Positions 25,021 to 34,239 are shown, counted from the stretch's first letter. The stretch: 64,000 nt of DNA from Spartobacteria bacterium (GCA_003167365.1 PMTM01000006.1:640391-704390), one strand, 5' to 3'. Notes: generated by a model from the letters alone, not told the origin. Numbers and translations are program-made.

Positions 25021-27327
25021 TTAGGCCGCGCGGTCATATAGATACTTTTGAAATTCGGCGAAAACTCTCCCGATTTCCTCGGGCTTCCCTAGATCAGCGA
25101 CCGCATCGGCGACGGAGTTATGGTACTTAAGGCGAAGCAACGGCGTAAGCTTTTCTTGCGCGAGTTCATCGACGCCGACCTTCACGTATTGCGAGAGAAC
25201 GAAGTCGAGGAAGACCTGTTGTTTGCTATTGAAGTGAGTGCTGATCTCAACCTTTGCCTTCGTCGCACGTTCCGCGCGGCTAAGTGGAGGCAGCGCGTAA
25301 GCCACATGTGCGAGCACATCGAAGAGGTCGCTGTTCTCTGCGTTGATGATCTTCTGCATCTCTGCCATCTGATCTCGGCCGAAGCCTTTTTCTGCAAGAC
25401 CGTGCAATAGCTGTGCGCGCGTGTCGGGCGCACTCCAGAGATTTCGGAGCTCGTCTTCGTTCTGAAAGAACTCGGGGAGCTTTCCAAAAAGCATTTCCAT
25501 GAACTGCTGAGCAGACATCGGTGTGCCGTCCGGATGCCAGAAGCTTGTCATCATCATGTGCTGAATGGTGCGTTCTTTGCCGTCGGCCAGCTTCACTTTG
25601 ATTTTAGTCTTCGGCGGCGGTGGCGGGTTGGGCCCGGGATCGGGCGCGATAGGTGGTCTCGGACCCGTCGGTTCTGGATCGAGCGGTTCGCCGTCCCATT
25701 CCGGATCGCTGAAATGAAGATGTGCCTTCACGAAATCGTAGATCGTGAAGTAATCCTTCCCGTCGTGAAGCCGCGTGCCGCGTCCGATGATCTGCTTGAA
25801 CTCAAGCATCGAGTTAATCGGACGCATCAGTACGATGTTCCGGATGTTGCGGGCGTCCACGCCGGTGGAGAGTTTTTGCGACGTGGTGAGAATGGTCGGG
25901 ATGGTTTTTTCGTTATCTTGAAAATCGCGCAGATGCTGCTCGCCCAGCGCGCCGTCGTCGGCGGTGACCCGTTGGCAGTAGTTCGGGTCTTTGCTCGTCT
26001 TCATCTGGTTGATTAGATCGCGCACGACCATCGCGTGAGCTTGATTCGCGCAGAACACTAACGTCTTCTCGTTCTGGTTAATCTGCCCCATGAAAATCTC
26101 GACGCGCTTCTTCTCCCGTTCCTTGATCTCGATGATTTTGTTGAAATCCGGCTCGTCGTAAAGTTTTCCGGCCTCTACTTCCCCCTCCACCACCGTGTCG
26201 TCCGGCGTATAGACGTAGTAATCCAGTGTGGTTTGAATCTGCTTCACCTTAAACGGCGTGAGGAAACCGTCGTTGATGCCTTCCTTGAGCGAATAGACAT
26301 ACACCGGCTCGCCGAAATAGCGGTAGGTGTCCACGTTCTCATCGCGCTTGGGCGTGGCCGTAAGACCGAGTTGCACGGCTGGCGCAAAATAATCCATGAT
26401 GCCGCGCCAGTTGCTTTCGTCATTCGCGCCGCCGCGATGACACTCATCAATGACGATGAAATCGAAAAAGTCGGGTGGATACTCGCCGAAGTAAGGCGAC
26501 GGTTTGCTATCCTTCGGCGGGCCGCTCATAAAGGTCTGGAAGATCGTGAAGAAGATACTTCCGTTGGTCGGAACGCGTTCCCTTCGCCGAATCTCATCTG
26601 GGGAAATCCGCACCAGCGCATCTTCTGGGAAAGCGGAAAAGGCGTTGTAAGCCTGATTCGCCAAAATATTCCGGTCGGCGAGAAATAAAATGCGCGGACG
26701 ACGTGAAGGCTCGCGGCTCAAGTTCCAGCGCGAGTGGAAAAGTTTCCACGCGATCTGAAACGCGATGAATGTCTTGCCTGTGCCGGTCGCGAGCGTGAGC
26801 AGAATCTTCTGACGATTCTCCGCAATGGCCTCCATTACTCGCTCGACGGCGATGTCTTGGTAGTAGCGACTCGGATGCGAACCGCCCTTGTCCTCAAATG
26901 GAATTGTGGCGAAGCGGTCGCGCCAAGCGTCAGCTTCGGCGAACGTCATTTTCCAGAGTTCGTCCGGCGTGGGGTAGCGCATGATGTCATCCCGCTCCTT
27001 GCCCGTCTCCATGTCTATGCCGTAGATGCCTTTTCCATTGGTGGAATAGGTAAAACGGACGGCGAGTTTTCCCGCGTAGTTCTTCGCCTGCGCCACGCCC
27101 TCGGAGACTTCTTCATCCCACGTCTTGGCTTCGACGACGGCGAGCTTGGTATTGCGATATTCAAGAACGTAATCCGCCGTGAGAGCTTTGCCGCGCTTGC
27201 CGTGGCCCTCGATGCGACCGGGCACAATCGAATACTCCCGCCGAATGCGACTGCCCTCGACGATGCCCCAGCCCGCCGCTTTCAGCGCGGGATCAATATG
27301 CTCGGCTCTGGTCTCGGCTTCGTTCAA
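25021..27327 (-). CDS. hsdR: Type I restriction enzyme R subunit
   Basis: 768 residues, the short EcoEI-like class. N-terminal nuclease core: Asp52, Glu66, Lys68 (ADYVLEYRNTKLAVVEAK). Superfamily 2 translocase: TGTGKT (181-186), DECH (294-297), and the motif VI region with IIGRGTRLHDGKDYF. The C-terminal region contains a proline-rich linker (about 570-585) followed by the HsdM/S-contacting domain. It uses ATP to pump DNA and cut at a distance from the target. It is the last gene of the minus-strand order hsdM, hsdS, HEPN-like, hsdR. No frameshift is visible, so the enzyme looks intact. Confidence 0.95.
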   Translation of the reverse strand: MNEAETRAEHIDPALKAAGWGIVEGSRIRREYSIVPGRIEGHGKRGKALTADYVLEYRNTKLAVVEAKTWDEEVSEGVAQAKNYAGKLAVRFTYSTNGKGIYGIDMETGKERDDIMRYPTPDELWKMTFAEADAWRDRFATIPFEDKGGSHPSRYYQDIAVERVMEAIAENRQKILLTLATGTGKTFIAFQIAWKLFHSRWNLSREPSRRPRILFLADRNILANQAYNAFSAFPEDALVRISPDEIRRRERVPTNGSIFFTIFQTFMSGPPKDSKPSPYFGEYPPDFFDFIVIDECHRGGANDESNWRGIMDYFAPAVQLGLTATPKRDENVDTYRYFGEPVYVYSLKEGINDGFLTPFKVKQIQTTLDYYVYTPDDTVVEGEVEAGKLYDEPDFNKIIEIKEREKKRVEIFMGQINQNEKTLVFCANQAHAMVVRDLINQMKTSKDPNYCQRVTADDGALGEQHLRDFQDNEKTIPTILTTSQKLSTGVDARNIRNIVLMRPINSMLEFKQIIGRGTRLHDGKDYFTIYDFVKAHLHFSDPEWDGEPLDPEPTGPRPPIAPDPGPNPPPPPKTKIKVKLADGKERTIQHMMMTSFWHPDGTPMSAQQFMEMLFGKLPEFFQNEDELRNLWSAPDTRAQLLHGLAEKGFGRDQMAEMQKIINAENSDLFDVLAHVAYALPPLSRAERATKAKVEISTHFNSKQQVFLDFVLSQYVKVGVDELAQEKLTPLLRLKYHNSVADAVADLGKPEEIGRVFAEFQKYLYDRAA

Positions 27328-27344
27328 GGGGTTAGTTTAAATAA

Positions 27345-28253
27345 TCACGACCAAGTAATGGTGGCCCAGCATGGGTGAACACCGAGCAACGATTCCAAAT
27401 CCTGCCTTTGCGCCGAGGGGACGGCGAGTCCTCGATTTGTGATACATTTTTGCAAGAAAGCGGCGGTCGCGCATGCGAGCCAGGTCGTAATTTCATTGGC
27501 CTCGGCACCGAGTATTCGAAAAACCGCAATACCTAGGTAATTCTTGGCTGGGTCAATCACTTCTCCTACGGCAATTTGAAACTTCAAGCGCTTGAACTTG
27601 GAGGCATCCCCTTCCGTAACTAGACCATTGTTGTGTGATAGCGTGTGCCTGATTTGAAAGATTGCGCGCAGCGCTTTGACCCGGTCGGCTACAGTCGATT
27701 TAGGCGCGTTCTGGTTGTAACGCCTGTCTTCCACAAGCATGTGCAAGCATTTGTCTACTGCTTCCAGGTCATGGAAGAGGCTTTGTTCAAACATCAATGC
27801 CGGTGCGCTGATCTGGCCAGCAGTCGACCACACCAACGGAGCATCAATCTTGATATCTCTGAACGCTTCTGGTTGAACGTAATCGCGAAGGAGTGTGCCG
27901 AGGCACACCAGGGTTTTTTTGTAAAACGACTCGAAGGCATTGATCGCTTCGAGCAGAACCAATTGCTCAGCATACCAGCGATACTTCACAAATGTTGCCT
28001 CCTTCGCACCAGTTGGTCCTTTGCCTTTGGATTGTTTTCCAAGACGGCGGACTTCGTTTTTGAGTTCGACAATTACCACGTGGCGCCGATCCACCCAGTC
28101 GAGAAAATTCTCCTGATGCTTCAATAAATCTCGAAACTCTTCAAGTGGACTGCCCTTAATGTTGGCAAGGTGACGAACCTCTTTGCTTGAACTTGTTTCA
28201 ACAGCGGTTCGCTTTTCAAATGAGACGAAGTTTTTAGCGCCTTTGGTTCTCAT
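27345..28253 (-). CDS. HEPN-like protein inside the type I R-M operon
   Basis: 302 residues, mostly helical, no membrane segment. The central helices LVLLEAINAFESFYKKTL and RVKALRAIFQIRHTLSHNNG contain Arg202 and His207, an R-x4-H motif of the kind that forms the active site of HEPN RNases. The segment after it (LVTEGDASKFKRLKF) fits a HEPN C-terminal helix. It lies 17 bp upstream of hsdR and 18 bp downstream of hsdS, so it is part of the transcript. PrrC and RloC are HEPN anticodon nucleases linked to type I systems, but this protein lacks their ATPase domain. Family assignment is moderate and rests on the motif and context. Confidence 0.6.
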   Translation of the reverse strand: MRTKGAKNFVSFEKRTAVETSSSKEVRHLANIKGSPLEEFRDLLKHQENFLDWVDRRHVVIVELKNEVRRLGKQSKGKGPTGAKEATFVKYRWYAEQLVLLEAINAFESFYKKTLVCLGTLLRDYVQPEAFRDIKIDAPLVWSTAGQISAPALMFEQSLFHDLEAVDKCLHMLVEDRRYNQNAPKSTVADRVKALRAIFQIRHTLSHNNGLVTEGDASKFKRLKFQIAVGEVIDPAKNYLGIAVFRILGAEANEITTWLACATAAFLQKCITNRGLAVPSAQRQDLESLLGVHPCWATITWS

Positions 28254-28271
28254 ACATTTCGATTGGTCGTT

Positions 28272-29510
28272 CTAGAGATTCCCGGTGAAGGCTTGGTGCA
28301 GTAGCGACTTTTTCAACGCCTCCAGCGCTGCGAGCTTGTGCTCGTAGAGGGTGGCGAGGCGTTGGCCATTCTCAAATAGACCATCGAGTGCCCCGATGAT
28401 CCGCTTCTGCTCATCAAGCGGCGGAATCACATGAAAGAATTCGCGCTGCTTCGTGATGGGCACCTGATTTCGCGTGGATTGCCGCATCACCTGCAAATAC
28501 TGCGTCTTAAACCCGAACGACCTCATGTAGTGGGCAAGATATTCCGGCAGAATGTGCTTTGGATTACAACGGTAGTAGGTAAGCGAAGTGCCGAGAATGA
28601 TCTTTTCTTCATCCGTGTGAAGAATGGCAACAGGACCGACGGTAGCGTTGTGTGCGAAGAGCACATCGTTGTCCTTGGCGATCCCCTTTCGAAGCAGCGC
28701 GGCTCGACTTAGTGAGAGATACTTTGCGCGAGACATGTCAACTCGCTCGTCGTCTAGGCAGTTCGCAGAAATGTAGGGAACGCCTTCACTGATGAACTCT
28801 TCCTTGCGGGGATAATCGCTTCCATGGTTGCCGTCCAAATGACTTTCAATCCATCCACGTTCCAAGAGTGTCTCCAGCGTTACTCGGTCCCATTCCTTCC
28901 CGCGCTGGGTGAACACGGATTGGAGGTGGCTTTCGAAGAGGGCACGGGCGTTTTGGAGGTTCTTTTCGGCGTTGATCTTGGCGGTGGCGATGCCGTCAAA
29001 CGCTTCGTCAATGATGCCGATGATCCGCTGCTGTTCAGGGAGGGGCGGGACGGGAATCGGGTAGCTTTCAATAAACTCCCTCGAGACACGCTTGTGCCCG
29101 ACAGCGCCCGACATCCTCGCCGCGCCTTCGACTAGGAAAGTTTCGCGCGATAAGTAATAGTAGAGCCATTCACTGCTGAGCATCTTGTCGGGGCGGAATA
29201 CGATGTATTCGCTAGACCCGAAGCCGATTCCATTGGTCAGCCCTTCAGCAATCCCAAGCTTTCCGTTTTCGAAGCAGGGCGTAATTTTCGCGAGAAGAAC
29301 ATCGCCATCTGCGAAGTAGGTGTAACTTCCTGCGACTGCGGATAGCGGCTTCGCTTGAATCGCTCGCACAAACTTCTCGCCGATGCCCATGTCTTCCATC
29401 GGCAGAAACGAGACCAGTTCATCAACGGAGACTCGGTCGCGAGCTTCGCTTTTCGGCGGCTTAATCTGGCACGCTTTGTCCAGCGTCTGCGATTGCCACC
29501 CTTTTTTCAT
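28272..29510 (-). CDS. hsdS: Type I restriction-modification specificity subunit
   Basis: 412 residues with two target recognition domains. Each is followed by the conserved helix: PLPEQQRIIGIIDEAFDGIA (about 155-175) and PLDEQKRIIGALDGLFENGQ near the end. This gives the usual TRD1-spacer-TRD2-spacer layout recognising a bipartite site. The start ATG overlaps the hsdM stop by four bases (ATGA). The recognition sequence cannot be inferred. Confidence 0.95.
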   Translation of the reverse strand: MKKGWQSQTLDKACQIKPPKSEARDRVSVDELVSFLPMEDMGIGEKFVRAIQAKPLSAVAGSYTYFADGDVLLAKITPCFENGKLGIAEGLTNGIGFGSSEYIVFRPDKMLSSEWLYYYLSRETFLVEGAARMSGAVGHKRVSREFIESYPIPVPPLPEQQRIIGIIDEAFDGIATAKINAEKNLQNARALFESHLQSVFTQRGKEWDRVTLETLLERGWIESHLDGNHGSDYPRKEEFISEGVPYISANCLDDERVDMSRAKYLSLSRAALLRKGIAKDNDVLFAHNATVGPVAILHTDEEKIILGTSLTYYRCNPKHILPEYLAHYMRSFGFKTQYLQVMRQSTRNQVPITKQREFFHVIPPLDEQKRIIGALDGLFENGQRLATLYEHKLAALEALKKSLLHQAFTGNL

Positions 29511-30964
29511 AGCAGCGCTTTGATGTTCACAAGCACTTCAGCGCTCTCGGCGTCCAGCGCTGCGATTTCGACCATGATTGTTTCCGGGCTGCGGTGTGCG
29601 ATTTCCCGGCCGCCGTTCGGATTTTTCACGCCGAGGTCGAAGGTCGTCTGGTCAATACTCTTGGTGGCCACGCTCCAGCTCTTGGGCGAGTCGGCGTAGG
29701 TTGCGTGCAGCTTTACGAACTCGGCAAGGTCGGCGTCATTGAGTGGCTTGGTTTTGCCGAGGTTGCGGCCGGGGTCGAGTTGGTAGAACCAAACTTTACG
29801 TGTGGGTGCGCCTTTCTCGAAGAAGAGCACTACGGTTTGCACGCCGGCACCGGTGAATGTCATCCTGGGGCAGTCGAGCACGGTGTGCAGGTTGCAGCTT
29901 TCCAGGAGGAGCTTGCGCAGGCTCACGGAGGCGTTGTCGGTGTTGGAGAGGAAAGTGTTCTTGATGATCACGCCGCCACGCCCGCCGGCCTTGAGAATTC
30001 TTATAAAGTGCTGGAGGAACAGGAAGGCGGTCTCGCCGGTGCGGATGGGAAAATTTTGCTGCACTTCTTTGCGTTCCTTACCGCCGAAGGGCGGATTGGC
30101 TAGCACCACGTCGTAGCGGTCCTTTTCCTGAATGTCGGCGAGGTTTTCGGTGAGCGTGTTGGTGTGGATGATGTTTGGCGCTTCGATGCCATGCAGGATC
30201 ATGTTCATGATCGCGATGACATAGGCGAGTGGCTTCTTTTCCTTGCCGTAGAAGGTGCGCTCTTGCAGGGTCTTATCCTGCTTCGTGGTGCGGTCCGGGT
30301 TTCTCTTCCGCAGATAATCGAAGGATTCGCAAAGGAAACCGGCGGAGCCGCAAGCGCCGTCGTAGATTCGCTCGCCAAGTTTTGGCTGCACGACCTGGAT
30401 GATCGCGCGAATCAGCGGACGCGGAGTGTAATACTCGCCGCCGTTGCGACCGGCGTTTCCCATCCGCTTAATTTTGTCTTCGTAAAGTTGCGAGAGTTCG
30501 TGCTTCTCGGTTTGCGAACGAAACTGCAACTCGTCGATGTGGTCGATGATCTCGCGAAGATTGTAGCCGCTCTGAATCTTGTTCTTAATCTCGCCAAAGA
30601 TTTCGCCGATTTTGTATTCGATTGTATTTGGTCCAGTCGCCTTTTGTTTGAAGGCATGGAGATAGGTGAAAAGCTTCTGATTAACAAAATCCCGGAGATC
30701 GTCGCCGGTCATCGCCTTGTTGTGATCAAGTTTCCCGTCTTTGCCTTTCGGCGCGGCCCACTTCTCCCAGCGATACGGCTCTTCGAGAATGAAGTTGTAT
30801 TTGCGACCTTCTAGCTTCGCTTCAGTCGCGCGATCCTCCTCTAATCCGTCGAGGTACTTCAGAAAGAGCAGCCAGGAACTCTGTTCGACGTAGTCCAGCT
30901 CAGTAGTGCAGCCGGCTTCTTTCCGAAGAACGTCGTCGATGTTCTTAAAAGCTTGTTCAAACAT
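29507..30964 (-). CDS. hsdM: Type I restriction-modification methyltransferase subunit
   Basis: 485 residues. N-terminal helical HsdM domain (1-140), then a SAM-binding N6-adenine methyltransferase core: DGACGSAGFLCESF (motif I, about 206-219) and VVLANPPFGGKE (motif IV, NPPF type, about 288-299). It modifies one adenine in each half of the HsdS site. First gene of the operon; the leader 30965-31142 is a word array. Confidence 0.96.
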   Translation of the reverse strand: MFEQAFKNIDDVLRKEAGCTTELDYVEQSSWLLFLKYLDGLEEDRATEAKLEGRKYNFILEEPYRWEKWAAPKGKDGKLDHNKAMTGDDLRDFVNQKLFTYLHAFKQKATGPNTIEYKIGEIFGEIKNKIQSGYNLREIIDHIDELQFRSQTEKHELSQLYEDKIKRMGNAGRNGGEYYTPRPLIRAIIQVVQPKLGERIYDGACGSAGFLCESFDYLRKRNPDRTTKQDKTLQERTFYGKEKKPLAYVIAIMNMILHGIEAPNIIHTNTLTENLADIQEKDRYDVVLANPPFGGKERKEVQQNFPIRTGETAFLFLQHFIRILKAGGRGGVIIKNTFLSNTDNASVSLRKLLLESCNLHTVLDCPRMTFTGAGVQTVVLFFEKGAPTRKVWFYQLDPGRNLGKTKPLNDADLAEFVKLHATYADSPKSWSVATKSIDQTTFDLGVKNPNGGREIAHRSPETIMVEIAALDAESAEVLVNIKALL

Positions 30965-31142
30965 GAGAGGAGGAAGGCGGAGGAGAAGCTAACCGAGGAG
31001 AGGGAAAGTTCGAAGGAGGAATTAAGATTTATGAATTAGGAAGGCAAAGCTGACAGCTGACAGCGGACAACTGAAAGAAGAAGTTGAGGCGGTGAGTTGT
31101 TGAGAGGAGAACTGAAAACTGAAATGGGAAAGAGCGAAGAAA
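30965..31142. repeat. Word array upstream of hsdM, purine orientation
   Basis: GGAGGAAGGCGGAGGAG, TTAAGATTTATGAATTAGG, ACAGCTGACAGCGGAC, GAAGTTGAGGCGGTGAG and AAGAAATTAGGAAGG words. It is the first array after the 12-kb gap, and here the purine-rich strand is the + strand, the reverse of the arrays left of 19.2 kb. Confidence 0.75.
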
Positions 31143-31694
31143 TTAGGAAGGCTTAAATCCAATGCGAGGCTTGGGCGGCGGAAGCGGCACAGCCGGCGGA
31201 TCAATGACATCCATTACGCGTTGAAGAATCGTGACGATGGTCGCTTCATGCACGTTGAGTCGTTGTTTTAATTCTTTTTCCAAGGCGGCAAGTTTTTTTG
31301 CCAGTTCCCCTTTGTCACCGAGCAATGCTCGCATTTTCAGAAACGCTCGAACGACGAAAACCGACATCTGCACCGCCCGTCGGCTGTTGAGGACGTTGGC
31401 GGCCATGATCGCGCCGTGTTCGGTGAAAACGTAAGGCCGTTTGCGCCGCCCGCCGTGGCGCGAACTTGATATCGCAAATTGCGATATCAAGTGGGTGAAT
31501 TCCTCACGCGTAAGCTGGAACATGAAGTCTTTGGGGAAACGTTCGCGATTGCGTTTGACGGCCTCGTTGAATCGAAACGTGGGAATGCCGTAGATCGCGG
31601 CCAGGTCGGAATCTAACATGACGCGTTGACCGCGGATTTCGTATATGAGTCGGCCGAGGGAATCGGTGGTGAGCTTGTTCGGGGGTGTTGCCAT
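31143..31694 (-). CDS. ORF6N domain DNA-binding protein
   Basis: 183 residues. The N-terminal ORF6N domain is clear: LIYEIRGQRVMLDSDLAAIY, FPKDFMFQLTREEF, then a conserved GRRKRPYVFTEHGAIMAANVLNS. The C-terminal helix (ALLGDKGELAKKLAALEKEL) may dimerise. Such proteins are phage- or plasmid-derived regulators. The codons for SQFAIS fall in a 29-base palindrome at 31465-31493. The gene is bracketed by word arrays with ATTAGGAAGG units on both sides, like the four-helix genes. Confidence 0.85.
   Translation of the reverse strand: MATPPNKLTTDSLGRLIYEIRGQRVMLDSDLAAIYGIPTFRFNEAVKRNRERFPKDFMFQLTREEFTHLISQFAISSSRHGGRRKRPYVFTEHGAIMAANVLNSRRAVQMSVFVVRAFLKMRALLGDKGELAKKLAALEKELKQRLNVHEATIVTILQRVMDVIDPPAVPLPPPKPRIGFKPS
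31465..31493. repeat. Perfect palindrome inside the ORF6N gene
   Basis: Two 14-base arms flank a single central A, with core TCGCAAATTGCGA. The same core recurs in a palindrome at 40221-40243 next to a four-helix remnant. Confidence 0.8.
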
Positions 31695-31957
31695 TCGGGG
31701 GGAGGAAGTTAACCGAGGGGGAGGGAAGTGAGAAGTAAGAGTTATGAATTAGGAATTATGAAGGCAAAGCTGATAGCGGAAACGCGGATAGAGGAAGTTG
31801 AGGCGTTGAGGGGCTTAGGGGAAAAGCAGACAACGGAAATCGGAAAGCGGAAATGGGACGGGGCGAAGAAGTTAGGAAATAAGGGAGCGGACGAGGCGCA
31901 AAAGGCTTGATTTATTGATGCGGTCCTTGGTAATTTTTAGCCCTCCTTATTAAGGCG
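31695..31957. repeat. Word array, purine orientation
   Basis: GAGAAGTAAGAGTTATGAAT, TAGGAATTATGAAGG, AAGCTGATAGCGGAAACGCG, AAGTTGAGGCGTTGAGG, GAAATCGGAAAGCGGAAATG. A 60-codon frame runs through it but has word-array composition and is not a gene. The leader of the PEP-CTERM gene begins after about 31910. Confidence 0.75.
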
Positions 31958-32635
31958 ATGAAAACGGTGAAATTGTTAAGGGGGTTGCTCCCGGCTTTAT
32001 TATTACTTCCTCTGGCCCAAGTGTGGCCGGCCGATATGCCGCCGGGAACTATCGGTACTACTCCAGATACTCTTACGGTGAATCCTTCGGCCGTTCTTTT
32101 GGCCAGCGTGAGCGGGACGCTCAATTCCGGAACTTTTACCGCTTCTTATATAGAGAACGTTTATCGGGATCCGACGAATCAATTCGGAGCAAACGACCTG
32201 GATTTTGTCATCCAACTCACGGATAACGGGGCCGTTAACGGTTCCGGCGGCGCCAGCGGCATCATCGAGCATATGACTTCATCTTCTTTCACCGGTTTCT
32301 TGACTGATATCGGGATCAATTTAACCGGGGCGCCGGGCTTGGCTGCTTCGGGAACGAGTATTCCGAATACGGTTGATCACAGCGTGAACGGTGATGTGGT
32401 GACTTGGGATTTTACCGGCTCCGGCAATAATACTCTAAACGGCGGGAACACGACCGTGCTGCTGGAAGTTCAGACGAATACGATGAGCTTTGGGCCAGGT
32501 TCGATTGGCGCAATTGACGGAGCGGGAGCGTTCGCCAACGGCTATGCTCCGGTGGTGCCTGAGCCCGGCTCAATGGCGTTGTTTGGCCTCGGGACGATCG
32601 CGATGTTCGTCTATCGCCGGGCGCGGCGCGCCTAA
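31958..32635 (+). CDS. PEP-CTERM sorted secreted protein
   Basis: 225 residues. Signal peptide MKTVKLLRGLLPALLLLPLA, a Ser/Thr/Gly/Asn-rich beta body with repeated G-S-G-T motifs, and the C-terminal sorting signal VPEPGSMALFGLGTIAMFVY followed by the basic tail RRARRA. Such proteins are cleaved by an exosortase and usually accompany an extracellular polysaccharide system. No exosortase is in this window. The body matches no enzyme and looks like a matrix or coat protein. Confidence 0.85.
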   Translation: MKTVKLLRGLLPALLLLPLAQVWPADMPPGTIGTTPDTLTVNPSAVLLASVSGTLNSGTFTASYIENVYRDPTNQFGANDLDFVIQLTDNGAVNGSGGASGIIEHMTSSSFTGFLTDIGINLTGAPGLAASGTSIPNTVDHSVNGDVVTWDFTGSGNNTLNGGNTTVLLEVQTNTMSFGPGSIGAIDGAGAFANGYAPVVPEPGSMALFGLGTIAMFVYRRARRA

Positions 32636-33129
32636 CTGAAACGCGGACAGCGAAAAGAGGTTGAGGCGTGGAGGCAAGCGGAAACATGGGGCTCCGCATT
32701 TCGCTTAATGAAGCGCGTTACATCTTGGAAGTTTGAATTGATTCGTTCACTCCCGTTTGCTCACCCGCTGCCCTCACGGGTTGGGACCATCTACCCGCCA
32801 GATTCCCATCATGTCGTGTTCTAGCGGTTGATCACTCGGTCTCCCGACCTCGCGTCAGCTACCCATAGCTGCGTTACCGCCTACCAGAAGTCTACCCAGT
32901 CTTCGTGTTGAGGAGTTGAGGGGAAAAAGTGACAGATCTTGCGCGTGAGACACGCGCCACTACACCGGGACTCGATTTAAGAGGTAGGATCTGATTTTTT
33001 ACCGCGGATTACCCGCCACGGCGGGCAGGCAGCGGATAGCACGGATGTCTACGAGGTCAGAAGCAAAGAAGGCAGACGGGTAGCGGCGCTCGAATAGATC
33101 GCGCGCGTCCTACGACTAAGGATATTAAT
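32636..33129. repeat. Gene-free spacer with several word families
   Basis: CTGAAACGCGGACAGCG at 32636, then a long stretch (about 32745-32890) of the family that includes GCGTTACCGCCTACC and GAAGTCTACCCAGTCTTCG, a GTTGAGGAGTTGAGG block at about 32908, and a CCGCGGATTACCCG word at about 33003. No open frame with coding character was found on either strand. Confidence 0.7.
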
Positions 33130-34158
33130 ATGATGAAAAAGTTTACGAGCTTACTGATAGGCTGTTCGCTGGCGCTGGCTGGAGCCGCGATGGCGCAACA
33201 GCCAGACGAACAGTCGACACCAAAAGAGAAGCAGGAGAAAACGCACAGGGCCGAAGCAAAGCCTGCTAACACGGCGAAACCTGAGGCCACAATCGCGAGG
33301 GAGCACGGAGCGAAGGCGCTGAAGACTGAGGCGACGCCGAAATCTACCGGTACGGAGACGAAGGTTTCCGGTGAACCAGCCGCCAGTGCGACTCCTAGCG
33401 CAAAGGAGCACATGGCTAGAAAAGGGATGAAGTCACCTGGCGAAAACGCGAAGACATCGGCTACTCCGGCAACAGCGGCCGGTACTGCTACTCCCGTCAA
33501 GGGAGCTAAGAAGACTGCTACTCCGGTGACCGCAGCGGCGAGTGCCACTCCGGCGGCATCGGCAAGCGCAGCTCCAACAGTTGCGGCAACCGGCAAGCAA
33601 AACGCGCAGGCTAATACGGGAGCCGCGGCGAAGAAGCCGGATCCGCAGCAGGTGCAGCAGATCAAATCGCAGCACGAGAATTTCAAAGCGCAGCCGAGGC
33701 CGGACAAGGTTCCGACGGTCACGTTCAGCGCGAGCTATCGGATTCAAGGAAGCGATCAGTGGCAGGGTCCGCAATACGAAGTATACCGCTCGTATCATCC
33801 GGAACGGCACGATCAGGGCTGGTACCGGTCGCATTACAACCGCGTGGAGCTGATCGGTGGCGGTTACTACTACTGGAACAATGGCTATTGGTATCCGGCG
33901 TGGGGCTACGATAATTCGGCCGAGTATTATGCCTACGATGCCCCAATCTATGTGGGTCAACATGCTGAGCCGCCGGACCGCGTGATCGCGGACGTGCAAA
34001 CCGCGCTTCAGGACATGGGTTACTACAAAGGTGATGTGGATGGATTGCTCGGGCCGATGACCCGAGAGGCGCTCACCGGCTACCAGGCCGATCAGGGGAT
34101 CGCTCCGACGGCGGTGATCGACGAGCCGACGCTCGATTCCCTCGGGATGGGATCATAG
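33130..34158 (+). CDS. Secreted low-complexity protein with peptidoglycan-binding domain
   Basis: 342 residues. Signal peptide MKKFTSLLIGCSLALAGAAM, then about 175 residues of Ala/Thr/Lys/Pro-rich low complexity. A Tyr/Trp-rich block follows (YYYWNNGYWYPAWGYDN), and finally a PG_binding_1 domain (about 282-338: VIADVQTALQDMGYYKGDVDG, LGPMTREALTGYQADQGI). The last domain binds the peptidoglycan; the first half is probably a flexible spacer across the envelope. The low-complexity half is internally repetitive (ATPATAA-type units). Followed by a strong terminator. Confidence 0.85.
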   Translation: MMKKFTSLLIGCSLALAGAAMAQQPDEQSTPKEKQEKTHRAEAKPANTAKPEATIAREHGAKALKTEATPKSTGTETKVSGEPAASATPSAKEHMARKGMKSPGENAKTSATPATAAGTATPVKGAKKTATPVTAAASATPAASASAAPTVAATGKQNAQANTGAAAKKPDPQQVQQIKSQHENFKAQPRPDKVPTVTFSASYRIQGSDQWQGPQYEVYRSYHPERHDQGWYRSHYNRVELIGGGYYYWNNGYWYPAWGYDNSAEYYAYDAPIYVGQHAEPPDRVIADVQTALQDMGYYKGDVDGLLGPMTREALTGYQADQGIAPTAVIDEPTLDSLGMGS

Positions 34159-34203
34159 GAAAGTAAGAAGTAAGATTTAAGAAGTAAGAAAGTTAATTTC
34201 GAG

Positions 34204-34239
34204 AAGCCGCCGGGGATTCCTCGGCGGCTTTTCTGTTTT
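34204..34239 (+). terminator. Rho-independent terminator
   Basis: AAGCCGCCG at 34204-34212 pairs with CGGCGGCTT at 34222-34230, followed by TTCTGTTTT. It ends the peptidoglycan-binding gene and abuts the stop of the convergent four-helix gene at 34238. Confidence 0.85.

Noticed and set aside
30965-31142. Diversity-generating retroelement with the four-helix (Avd-like) genes
   Set aside because: No reverse transcriptase or template/variable repeat pair was found anywhere in the window.
31728-31910. 60-residue plus-strand frame
   Set aside because: It is translated word array (AGCGGAAA, GTTGAG) with no independent support.
33433-33999. 188-residue minus-strand frame in the peptidoglycan-binding gene
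   Set aside because: Antisense of a low-complexity region; Arg/Leu-rich shadow.
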